DNA from: Pteria penguin
Taxonomy: Eukaryota > Mollusca > Bivalvia > Pterioida > Pteriidae
Direction of reading: 5' to 3'
DNA length: 64,000 bases
Assembly: GCA_035048485.1 (NCBI GenBank)
Contig: CM068581.1
Location: forward strand, 61,228,893 to 61,292,892
Position 1 is the stretch's first letter. Each line of letters opens with the position of its first letter. Shown here one piece after another: positions 35,901 to 45,929 of the stretch. The translations under genes and the position numbers were made by a program. The notes below the pieces were generated by a model that was not told where the DNA came from, ran no database searches, and saw only the letters and a program-made list of their open reading frames with translations.

Positions 35901-36743
35901 GTTAATATCCCAACCTCAGAAAACTGCACGTCTGTAACATATATACCTACCGGTGGAATATTAAAAGCAAACCTTTGGCGTCCTGCGTCTACAGTGACGT
36001 AGCTAAGCTTTTTGTAGTGTTCATACCACAAACCAAATGCAGACTAACTGCAGCGATTTGAATCAAATCTGTACGATATTGAAGTACATATCGATAAAGA
36101 AAAAGGCTTGCTTGTGCAATCGGGTATACATAGGTTACACGAAAGTTTAAATCAATTATTATTGTTAAACTTAATTATAACAATAATAAAGTTTAAAAAT
36201 CATACATGATTTAAACTTTAGTGTAACACATGGTAGCTACGCCACAGAATCTATAGTATGTTTTTATTAAATCAGTTAAGTGAGGTGGTCAGTGAGTCCA
36301 ATATTCCTAAAGTCCGAATCAATAGTCGGATCATCAGTACCTTCGACAAAACACGCATCACTCCGTACGATCGATCCAGCCTTAGTCGACAAATCACTTA
36401 TGCAGCGCAAAGCTTGACTTCCCGTGGACCACTTGAGTACATTTATTGAAAATTTCTTACCAGCAGAATCCGTAGATGGCGCACTAGGAATGCAGTTACC
36501 GCTTGGAGTTTCTTCTCTGGATTGTGGATCTACTGGTGTGCCATCTTTCGATGTTGACTCCTGAATAGTAACATCTTGAGTAATTGTTTCAGTTTGTAAC
36601 ATCATGACGTTATCCGTGCTATATCCGTTTATGCTCTGTATTACTGCAGTCTGCTCTCTCTCTATGATTTTGCGGGCCGTCTCTATGATAAGTGTCGCAT
36701 ACTCTGTGATGGTTATCGTCTTGCCATTGAGTGTAATCGACAT
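29977..36743 (-). CDS. unrecognised protein with two related N-terminal modules (5 coding exons)
   Basis: Minus-strand coding exons are 36461-36743, 35530-35709, 32537-32637, 31558-31630 and 29977-30245. Every junction is GT-AG and the phases (1, 1, 0, 1) all join in frame, giving 301 residues and one stop. Residues 1-45 and about 96-140 align with each other: an I-x-L-x-G-x-x-I...T-x-E-Y...I-I core followed by a helix ending in an E-x-x-T motif. Each module has its own exon. Between them is a Ser/Thr/Pro-rich spacer (50-94). Residues 156-301 are charged and low in complexity, with a CNSC pair (about 162-165) and two short basic stretches, KRTSSVSKVFNRIF and KKRNSFRKMLSCF. There is no signal peptide or membrane segment. 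I do not recognise the family. The tail suggests a phosphorylated or calmodulin-like-binding peptide, but that is a guess. Confidence 0.72.
30430..31310. repeat. ~70-bp GC-rich minisatellite in an intron
   Basis: About 12 units of 70-72 bp, each built from TAGCATGCTCGGGCAGTAGC, TGACGGCGCCTGGGTACGAG and TCAGTGGCTGACGGGGGCTG. It lies in the last intron of the unrecognised gene and is far more GC-rich than its surroundings. It runs directly into a SINE relic at about 31300, and the GGTACGAATCCC at that junction looks like a B box. The array may have grown from the SINE head. Confidence 0.9.
31300..31445 (+). mobile_element. SINE relic (central domain) in an intron
   Basis: GTACGAATCCCACC is followed by TGCCCTGTTCTTCAGACGAG, AAAACCGTTGCCACGTCACA and CCTCACTGCTTCCAGTGCC. 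These match in order the SINE at 57843-58119 (GGTCATGCCGGTGT, GGACGAGACAG, AAAACCGAGG, CCTCACTGCTTCGGGTG). It lies in the last intron of the gene above. Confidence 0.7.
31960..32040 (-). mobile_element. SINE 3'-tail fragment
   Basis: A TTGATTGATTGATTGACTGA run followed by TTGTTTTACGTCACGCCGGG is the reverse complement of the 3' end of the SINE at 57843-58119 (GTGACGTAAAACAAAAATCA plus ATCA repeats). The 5' part is missing. Confidence 0.6.
32168..32440 (+). mobile_element. full-length tRNA-headed SINE (old copy)
   Basis: The tRNA-like head GCCGGTGTGGCCTAGCGGAA has an A box and a B box (AGTTCGACTCC). It closes on itself through GGGCACACCGGTGT, so an acceptor-like stem is still visible. The central domain (CAGTAAAAATCGAGGTCCTG, CCTCACTGCTTCGGATGGGT) and the 3' end CAATAACCAAGCAATCA follow. 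Flanks ATGTGATAAACATA and ATGTGCTAACTATA match at 11 of 14 positions, a decayed target-site duplication. It lies in the third intron of the unrecognised gene. Confidence 0.82.
32755..32885. repeat. ~10-bp AT-rich minisatellite
   Basis: Imperfect tandem copies of ATAACCCATAT / ATAACCCACAT over about 130 bp, intronic in the unrecognised gene. The open frames across it are repeat artefacts. Confidence 0.85.
33115..33890 (+). mobile_element. pearl/Helentron-like element(s)
   Basis: A degraded core unit at about 33160-33330 (TTTGTGACCTTGACTTTGGA) precedes a better-preserved element. The latter has a hairpin TGTCCCC (33492-33498) / GGGGACA (33516-33522), a TCCGTCCGTCTGTCTGTC run at 33540-33566, and two core units carrying TGACCTTGACC and CATATTTGGC. 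A terminal CCCCGATAGCAGGGGACA hairpin lies near 33850. TGACCTTTGACCT at 33699-33711 is a perfect DR1 arrangement. It is intronic in the unrecognised gene. Confidence 0.6.
33891..35520. other. intron sequence with unnamed interspersed repeats
   Basis: The part at about 35040-35260 (AGCCAGATTATTTATTTCCA, AAGTGCCAGCCCCCGCCCCC) reads like a dispersed repeat. The rest is unassigned. Several short open frames on both strands have no recognisable content. Confidence 0.35.
36134..36227. repeat. nested palindrome / foldback
   Basis: The outer arms GTTACACGAAAGTTTAAATCA and TGATTTAAACTTTAGTGTAAC pair almost perfectly. Inside, TTATTATTGTTA and TAACAATAATAA form a second stem. The whole ~94 bp could fold into a long hairpin. 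It lies in the first coding intron of the unrecognised gene. Confidence 0.85.
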
Positions 36744-36894
36744 CGTGTCTTAAGGAAATCAACATGTACAACAGCACTTCAGTATATATGTATATATTTT
36801 ATATATATTTACATACACAAAACAAATATTAAAAGACCAATTTCAACAAACCTGGGAAACAAATTGTAGTAATTCTTCAAAACATAAAATGCGT

Positions 36895-36955
36895 AAAGTC
36901 TGTCTGTCTGTCTGCATACGTACGTTCGTGTATGTATGTATGTATGTATGTATGT
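36895..36955. repeat. tetranucleotide microsatellite (GTCT)n/(GTAT)n
   Basis: GTCTGTCTGTCTGTCTGC is followed by GTATGTATGTATGTATGTA with a short mixed spacer. Confidence 0.9.
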
Positions 36956-37718
36956 AAAGCATTTCAAAATTGGGGTGCCAAACTTGAATTTTATTTGGTT
37001 TCGTAGAACAACCAGGAGATTAAGTAAAAATTAATGAAAATGAAATGATACTTAAACTGACATACATATTTTCGATTTGGCCTCACAGTTAAAAAAGTAT
37101 AGTTGTATGCCAGACTTTTAAACAACATGTCCTACTGCACATTCAGATATCATAAACATTTCGAATACATATGCGCCGTATGACATAACAATGCATTCAG
37201 TTTGGCGGGAACATCAGTTTTATATTTTTCATTAAACAGAAGCAAAACAAACCAAGGTTCATAAGTCCTTGAGCAAACTAAGTTAAGCTCTATCACGTCC
37301 GATGTCTCTTTCAAATGGAGTAAATGATATATAGTACGGAGTCCGACTGCCTTGCCGATAGCTCTATCGATCTGCAGACCATGGGCAATCTTATTTCCTA
37401 TGGGATATGCCATTAGGTTTGGATAATCCGTTCAAATGCAACTTTATTCACGGTGTGTTAACATTAGTCATTTAACTTTCCTATCGACCTGTGATGTCTA
37501 TTGGCTAATATTACTGGTTTATTCAACTAATCGGATAAAACATATGTCAATTGAAAGGAAAGCGGTAGATTTACCATTCTGTCGAAAATAAACAACTCTC
37601 GTGAATTGCGAAAAGAGTGCATGATCAAAATTCGTCTGCCTTAGAGAGATTAATTTGGAGTGCGGGAGATAAAAGACAATACTCTTCATAACACGTATAC
37701 TTAATTCTTTTAAGCTTA

Positions 37719-37800
37719 CCTTCCTTCTCAATATTTCTGATACACGTCCAAACTGAATGCTTCGAGTCAAACGAATAACGCACAGTGCGATGTTTATATC
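37719..37800 (-). promoter_or_regulatory. candidate promoter and non-coding first exon of the unrecognised gene
   Basis: On the minus strand a TATAAA-like GATATAAAC lies at about 37792-37800. About 75 bp further on, AGAAGGAAG is followed by a strong donor GTAAGC (near 37718). The exon between has no ATG. An acceptor-like TTCCTTAAG just upstream of the ATG at 36743 could receive it. This is speculative, but donor, TATA and orientation agree. Confidence 0.35.
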
Positions 37801-38929
37801 ACAAACTGTGAAACAAAAATTTCCAGTCTAAGTTAACTAGTTAAACACTTCCTTATCTCCGTGGATGATAATGATGTACTTAATGGACGCTTGAGGGCAA
37901 TGACCCCTGGCGTGCCATGTCACTCAACACATTCCTGACCTTACTGGTAGGCTACAAAACATGCAGTATTTTTTATCTACAAGTTACATCTGTATGTCCT
38001 TGAGCCATGCCACACACATGAAAACCTGCATGTCAGAAAAAAACTTCATATCTGGAAGAATAGCATCAACGTTATTAAAAACGTTTTATGAAGGGTATTG
38101 GGATCTATATTCCCATACCTTGTTGATTCTAATGTCGAGAAATGACATTTAGATGACAAGATGGCGCCACGTATGTCAATTTAATACGGCGCTCGCTGGT
38201 AGTGCGCGCAGGTTGTGCAGTGCGACTTTCTCTTGCTTCTCAAAGTTGCAGAAATGCACTACAGGAATATATTTTTAGCTCAGAAATCGTATTCATTACA
38301 TATAAACAAAATTCCATGTGCTCGTCAGCTTTTATATGAATGCCAGGAAAATCAATTTAGACATGCATACCTGACCCGATCCGAGTTTGAAATCCGTTAG
38401 TGGATTGACGTGTTTGCATTCCACACCAATACTTACCTCTACAGAACACACACATGTATGTCTATTACTCACTCACGCATTGTAAATTACGATTCAGAAG
38501 TATATATATATATGACCGGTTCATAATATATACATGTTACGATGATCGGATTATACAAGTATATTACACTGCGCGCTTTAAAGGAATGAACGGCGTCTAC
38601 ATCTTCCTTTATTATGTTTAATCTAGTATATCACCCTGGAATGCATAATGCTTATACCTTACCTACTTTTCCCCTTTCCTCTGAGAGAGTTGCTGGATCT
38701 GAAAGCAACTTATCCAACAAAATTCCCCTTTTGTATGATAGTAGATATTTATTTTGTAATTAGATAGATCTGTGAGGTTCAAGTTATGATATATATTTTT
38801 AGAACGTATGTTCTTAGAGATGCACTCTTTACTCGAACTAACGACTGATTTGGCACAATTCCGCTCTCCCCGTAGTAAAAATAAGAAACATATCGAAATG
38901 TGGGTTTCCATATCCAGTGCCGCCACTAC
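37801..38929. other. intergenic stretch, no gene recognised
   Basis: Contains a short (TA)n run near 38500 and a TGCGCGCAGGTTGTGCAGTG stretch near 38200. No coding region is supported. Confidence 0.35.
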
Positions 38930-41280
38930 CGGTACCTACTAACTAAACAAAGACGAGGGTTACCAGCTAACTAAAGTCGAGACTTACTCGAGTCGAGACC
39001 TAAAAAGTCGAGACATCCGCTGCTGCTAACTAAACCAACAAAAGATTGGCCTTACCAGCTAACCGGCTAAGTCGCGACTTACTCGCTACATAAACAAGTT
39101 GAGATTTAACTGCTAATTAAACGAATAATGACAATGCTTAACGAACTTAACAAAAAGTCAAGTCTTACCCGCTAACTGAAGAAAGACGAGGCTAAACTGC
39201 TTCCCAAACAAAGTCGAGACTCTCCTGCTAGGTAAACGAAGTCGAGACTTACCCGCTTTCTTAACAAAGTCGAGGTAAACTGGTAACTGAACGCACCTGA
39301 CAACGAAATAAATTCGAGGCTTACTCGTTAATAAAAACAAAGTCGAGTCTTACCCGCTAACAATGTCGAGGCTTACCCGCCAACAATGTCGAGGCTTACC
39401 CGCTTACGAAATGAAATCGAAACTTATCCTCTTTGTGCATGAAGCTGAGGCTTAGCCGTTCAGCAAACAAATTTTAGGCTTAACTGTTAACTTAATGAAG
39501 TCGAAGCTTAACCACTAACTAAATAAAGTCGAGACTTACTCGTACATCTAACAAAGTCCAGTCTTTCCCGCTAACCTTACAAAGTCGAGGCTTATCTGCT
39601 AACCTAACAATGTCGAAGCTTTACCACTAACCTAACAAAGACGAAGCTTATCCTCTAACCTAACAATGTCTAGGCATTCCCACTAACTTAACAAAGTCGA
39701 AGTTTTACCGCTAACCTAACAAAAACGAGGCTTATTCACTAACCTGACAAAGTCGACCCTTTTTCAGTAACCTAACAAAGGTGAGACTTATCTGCTAACC
39801 TAATAATGTCGAGGTTTCACTGTTAACCTACAATGTCGGGGCTTATCTGCTAACCTAACAATGTCGAGGCTTTCCCGCTAACCTAACAATGTCGAGGCTT
39901 TCCCGCTAACCTAACAATGTCGAGGCTTTCCCGCTAACCTAACAATGTCGAGGCTTTCCCGCTAACCTAACAAAGACGAGGCTTTCCCGCTAACCTAACA
40001 ATGTCTAGGCATTCCCGCTAACCTAACAAAGGCGAGGCTTATCTGTTAACCTAATAATGTCGAGGCTTTACCGCTAACCTAACAAAGATGAGTCTTATCG
40101 GCTAACAAAGTCGAGACTTTCCCGCTAACCTAACAAAGACGAGTCTTATCGGCTAACCTAACAATGTCTAGGCATTCCCGCTAACCTAAAAAAGTCGAGT
40201 CTGATCTATCTGCTAACCTTACAATGTCGAGGCTTTCCCGCTAACCTAACAAAGACGAGGCTTATCCGCTAACCTAACAATGTCGATGCTTTCCCGCTAA
40301 CCTAACAAAACCGAGGCTTATCCGCTAACCTAACAATGTCGATGCTTTCCCGCTAACCCAACAATGTCGAGGCTTTCCCGCTAACCTAACAAAGACGAGT
40401 CTTTCCCGCTAACCTAACAATGTCGAGGCTTTCCCGCTAACCTAACAAAGACAAGGCATTCCCGCTAACCTAACAATGTCGAGGCTTTCCCGCTAACCTA
40501 ACAATGTCGAGGCTTTCCCGCTAACCTAACAATGTTGGGGCTTTCCCGCTAACCTAACAAGGTCGGGGCTTTCCCGCTAACCTAACAAAGACGAGGCTTT
40601 CCCGCTAACCTAACAATGTCGGGGCTTTCCCGCTAACCTAACAATGTCGGGGCTTTCCCGCTAACCTAACAATGTCGGGGCTTTCCCGCTAACCTAACAA
40701 TGTCGAAGCTTTCCCGCTAACCTAACAATTTCGAGGCTTATCCGCTAACCTAACAAAGTCGAGGCTTATCCGCTAACCTAACAATGTCGGGGCTTATCTG
40801 CTAACCTAACAATGTCTAGGCTTTCCCGCTAACCTAACAATTTTGGGGCTTTCCCGCTAACCTAACAATGTCGAAGCTTTCCCGCTAACCTAACAATGCC
40901 GAGGCTTATCCGCTAACCTAACAATGTCGAGGCTTATCCGCTAACTTAATAATAACGATGTTCATCTGCTAACCTAACAATGTCGAAGATTTCCCGCTAA
41001 CCAAAACAAACACGAGGCATGTCCACCAACATGACAAAGTTGAGGCTTACCCACTAACTTAACAAACTTCAGGCTTACCCATTAACCTAACAATTATCAG
41101 GCTTATCTGCTAACCTGATAAAGTCGAGGTTTACCCGCTTACTAACAAAGTTCAAGCTTACCCGCTAACCTCACAAAGTCAAGGCTTAACTTCTAACCTA
41201 ACAAAGTCGAAGCTTAACATCTTAAGTAACAAAGTCAAGACTCACTCGATAACTAAACCAAGACAAGACTTACCTATTTT
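38930..41280. repeat. 28-bp minisatellite, about 80 units
   Basis: Consensus unit CTAACCTAACAATGTCGAGG + CTTTCCCG. The centre (about 39830-40960) is homogenised with an exact 28-bp period. Both flanks (38930-39800, 40960-41280) decay into longer, variable relatives such as AAGTCGAGACTTACTCGCTA. Variants AAAGACGAGG and TGTCGGGG occur in short blocks, a sign of local unequal exchange. Confidence 0.95.
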
Positions 41281-41999
41281 TCGAGATATCCAGTAAAATC
41301 ACAAGAATAAAATCTATAACTTTTCACTTTAAAATAAGTAAAGATGCTGCAGTAGAGGTACGTTCCTTGGTTTTATACTCATACTTACAGGTTAATGTCA
41401 CGTGACTGTGCTCCAATGCTGGTCTTTATTATGTTGGAGAAGGGATTTTTGTCGTCGTGGTAATTATCGTCATTAAAACATATCCTTAAGATATCATCAC
41501 TTGTTATCATGTATGCTGCAACTATTATATGACAAGATGACACAAGTATTTGGCATAAAATCAATGCTTAATAAGTTGATGTGACGATGTATGAAGCACT
41601 TCGCAATCCACACGGCTATAAACAGTGAAATGTGGGAGTGAAATTTATCTCATTTGAGTGTTTTACGTGTAACGAGTTAAGAATGGAGTTACTTAGCTCG
41701 TATGTTCAGCATGGACTTATACATGTAGTTAAAACAGATATATTTATGGATTTTTTTTTGTTTGGGAAGGGGTGTGTGTGTTTACTTTCAACAGCTTCAA
41801 AGCCGAGTTCGTTTGAAATCTGTGTTTTTGTGTACCATCACCATGCACTTGAGAGTTGTAGATCTCGGTGTATTCATTTAAAAAAAAAGTATTTGTAAAA
41901 GCATCACAATTTAAAATTTATGATGAAATCAAATCTATGACAACTATTTGCATTCCAACACACAAATAAATTCAATGTGTCCCTAGGGGAAACGAAATT
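41281..41999. other. intergenic stretch, no gene recognised
   Basis: The open frame at 41632-41898 has no recognisable domain and no supporting context. Nothing else was identified. Confidence 0.35.
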
Positions 42000-42840
42000 C
42001 ATAGTGAGGAGATTTTAAAATGTAGACCAAGGTCAAAAGGTCATAAATTACGACATCAATGGAAAGGTTTCCCAACAAGGTACACGCATGTCAAATACAA
42101 AATAAGCCATGGCGTTGATAAATATTTTTCTAGATGTAGTTGAAACTTGACGGTCAATTTTCCCAAGATATCTAAAAAAAAATATCTTGCCACAAAGAGC
42201 ACAGTCAAATGAAATATGAAATTCGTATGGTATGAAAGTGAAGGCCAAAGTAAAAGTATTTTACTGTAGGTCAAAAGGGAAATACACGTTAAATATGAAA
42301 ACAAAATTCATGGTTGAAAAGTTGACGCCAAAGATCATTTTTTTAAATATAGGTAAAAACGTAAAGTCAAGGTCACAGACTTATAAATTATGGTATCAAT
42401 GGAATCACAGGAAAACACATATGAAATATCAAACCCCTATCACTTATGATTCAAAACCCCTATCACCTATGGTTCAATATTAAATGCCCAGGTAGGTAAA
42501 ACTTGTCAGTCAATATCACAGGGTAATAAATTATGGTACTAATAGAAAGAAAACACCCATGGGAAATATCAAACCCTTAATTTCCATTGTTGAAAGAACA
42601 TGCCAAGGATTAGGGGTTTTTTATATGTAGGTCAAACGTGAACACCAAAGTCAAAAGTCATAAATTTTTATTATCAATATAAAGGTCTCCCCACAATGAA
42701 CATACATGAAATATGAAAACACTGGCTAGCATGGTTGAAAAGTTATGCCCAAAAGTTATCCCCAGTGTATGTAAAATCTGTCAACAGAAGAACACACAAA
42801 CAGACAGACAGATGGGATTAAAAACAATATGCCCCGATCT
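42000..42840 (-). mobile_element. degraded pearl-like element with AGGTCA-rich core
   Basis: Core units run on the minus strand (plus strand shows GACCAAGGTCAAAAGGTCAT, CAAGGTCACAGACTTATAAA, AAATATCAAACCC, repeated about every 150-200 bp). They are followed by AAACAGACAGACAGATGGGA and a TATGCCCCGATCTATCTATC hairpin-like end. Same order as the other pearl-like elements, reversed. Confidence 0.55.
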
Positions 42841-42970
42841 ATCTATCGTTAGTCATGATTAAATCATTCATTCAATGATACTTAAATATATACCAAGACA
42901 TCCAAAACAATTATCCCTACACAATACTATGGTCAAAACTGATATATATGATTTTCCATGTCACTGTTCT

Positions 42971-43760
<790 letters not shown>

Positions 43761-44450
43761 GATCATTTTCATGAATTATTTCATTATTTTTCAAAATAAA
43801 TTTAATAATTTCATTCCAATTTACAAATTTTTCCTAAACAAAGTTTACTCATTCTCTAATTGATGTACCTCATCATTGCATAGTGAACTTTACCACTTGT
43901 TAATTTACCCCTGCATTTTTCATATAAATAAGATAATTAATATACATATCTTGGAATTTGTAAATAAATAGTTATTACATTTACATTTAGTTATTACATG
44001 GGTACACTTCTGTCAAAGAAATAATTGTTTTTAATATATCTTAACATTTTTTGTAGCATGTCAGTTGCATGTTTATGTAAATAACACATTATTTGGTTTT
44101 ACGCATTTTTTACTTCTGATAATGGGAGAATTATAACACGCCATTTCATTTTCTAAGTTTATTCTATTTCAACGAAAGACGTAAACTGAACATATATTAA
44201 TTATGTCTTAGTCCACTTTTTTTTAAATAAATATCACCACAACAAATGAGGAAATATAAAGGTAGATCTACTAAATGACCCGGATATACATGTATATCTA
44301 TGAAGTAGTTACAACATTCTGTTTTTAAATAGCGAGTTATGAATTTTCCTTGTATCATTTTACATGTATAATGGCGTCACATGTTTTGTGTTAATGAATG
44401 TAATATATATACATAAGTGGTAAGGATCATATGAGTATTATCTCTACTAA
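43761..44450. other. AT-rich intergenic stretch, no feature recognised
   Basis: No coding frame, repeat unit or structured element stands out. Confidence 0.35.
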
Positions 44451-44603
44451 CAGTGACGGATTTAGAGGGGGACCCGGGGGGCTCCCCCCCCCCCCTTTGA
44501 TCAAATATCTACTAGTAAAAATCTAGATTTAGCACCAAAAATGGCCTAGTCGTTTGGCTAATACACATGTGGGCCCCACTTTTCGGAAACCCTGGATCCG
44601 CCA
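44451..44603. mobile_element. 153-bp hAT-type MITE with target-site duplication
   Basis: It starts CAGTGACGGATTTAGAGGGG and ends with the inverted partner CTGGATCCGCCA. The flanks TCTACTAA (44443-44450) and CCTACTAA (44604-44611) match at 7 of 8, as expected of hAT insertions. G- and C-runs lie just inside the left end. Non-coding. Confidence 0.75.
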
Positions 44604-44766
44604 CCTACTAAGATACAATAATAATGAAATGACTTAATATCAATACACTTTCCATAAGTTATTAAAAATGGTCACATTAGATTCAGTAGCATTTAGCATT
44701 TATGTTAGACAGTGAAGTATTTAACCTGTATGTTAGATAGTGATTTATTCAGCATGTACGTTGTGT

Positions 44767-45907
44767 GGCTTTCATGCTATATAACGAATTAGCTCTGTGT
44801 ATGCGCTGTGTATGGCGACACTTTGGCACTCGCTGTCGTAGGCGGTGGTACGTTGACAGTACGTCGGTAAAACGTTGCGCAAACGTTTTGAGTTCGTTGT
44901 CGTTCACACTCGTACGTCGCAGCTAGTTCCGTACGTCGAGAAATTTTGTGCATGCATAAAAATTCTCGACATATGCCGACGGACAGCCCGTACGTAGCGA
45001 ACGCGTTATGCATACGCTACGCAAACGTTCCGCATGTCTGTAGTACGGTAGAGGTACGTTGGAGGTACGTCCACAGCACGGTCCTTTTCGTCGACGCAAT
45101 TCACAACGTGTTTTCAGCGAACTTGTAACGAGTACTAGACTTTCTGCAAACGTACGCTTTGCGTGCTTGCGACGAATGCTTAGCGCATCGAATGGGTTCT
45201 TATTGTGATCCGTCAGCATATCATTGGCGTTTCCACTGCGCACTCTCACCGTATGCTAAACGTATAAGTAACGTTCGCTTAGCTTACGCCCACCGTGCTA
45301 TAAACGAACAGATTATGTACTAGCTGTGAGTTCTTGAAGGAGTAGTCGAGGCATCCCGTCGACTGGTAGAATCATCTGTTGGCAGTGATACTTGGGACTG
45401 TGAGGCGCCGATGGGGATCTTTCACACCGTGCTTTTTTGCCTCTTCCATCGTCATATTTTATTTATTATTATTTTTTTTTTGCGGGGAGGGTGAGTCTGT
45501 TTCCGTCCTCGTGGCATTGTGATCGGAAACTTCGACTGAAATTATGGAGATGTAGAAACAGATTTATTGAGTAATGTATAAATAAGCCACGTGATGCATT
45601 TCAATGTGCACAGCATACGCAGACGCACGCAAACCATACGCAGAGCGTACGCAAGTCACGCACACAGCGTACGCCAGCAATACACAGAGAGTAAGCACAT
45701 CTCAATGCTCGTTCGTTGAGGGTAAAATTGATATTCGTTATGCATTAGCACTAGTTCATTATGCGTAAGCTACTCGTACGTCAGTGGTACATTATTAATT
45801 CATTGCAAGTTCGTTTGTTCCACCCAATAAAATCTATACGTCGTGAAAGTTGTGGGTGGTCGGACTTAGCATACGTTACGTCAATTTGTTATAGTGTGAA
45901 AGGGGCT
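44767..45907. mobile_element. CpG-rich TIR element, ~1.1 kb, non-coding
   Basis: The left end GGCTTTCATGCTATATAACG and the reverse complement of the right end (AGCCCCTTTCACACTATAAC) share a CTTTCA..CTATA.AAC..AATT core, so they are likely terminal inverted repeats. The interior is crowded with TACGT, GTACG and ACGC motifs, in contrast to the AT-rich flanks. No transposase is visible, so it would be non-autonomous. Short open frames at 44789-45249 on both strands are probably by-products of this composition. Confidence 0.55.
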
Positions 45908-45929
45908 TAAAGTTGTGAACTACTGAGTA

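Noticed and set aside
37150..37413. 87-codon minus-strand frame upstream of the unrecognised gene
   Set aside because: No splice sites joining it in frame and no domain; kept out of the gene model.
39830..40960. Possible telomere-derived repeat because units contain CTAACCTAAC
   Set aside because: Only two short motif copies per 28-bp unit and no uninterrupted (TTAGGG)n or (TTAGG)n run; probably chance.
44789..45249. Overlapping frames on both strands in the CpG-rich element
   Set aside because: No recognisable protein content; open only because the composition lacks stops.
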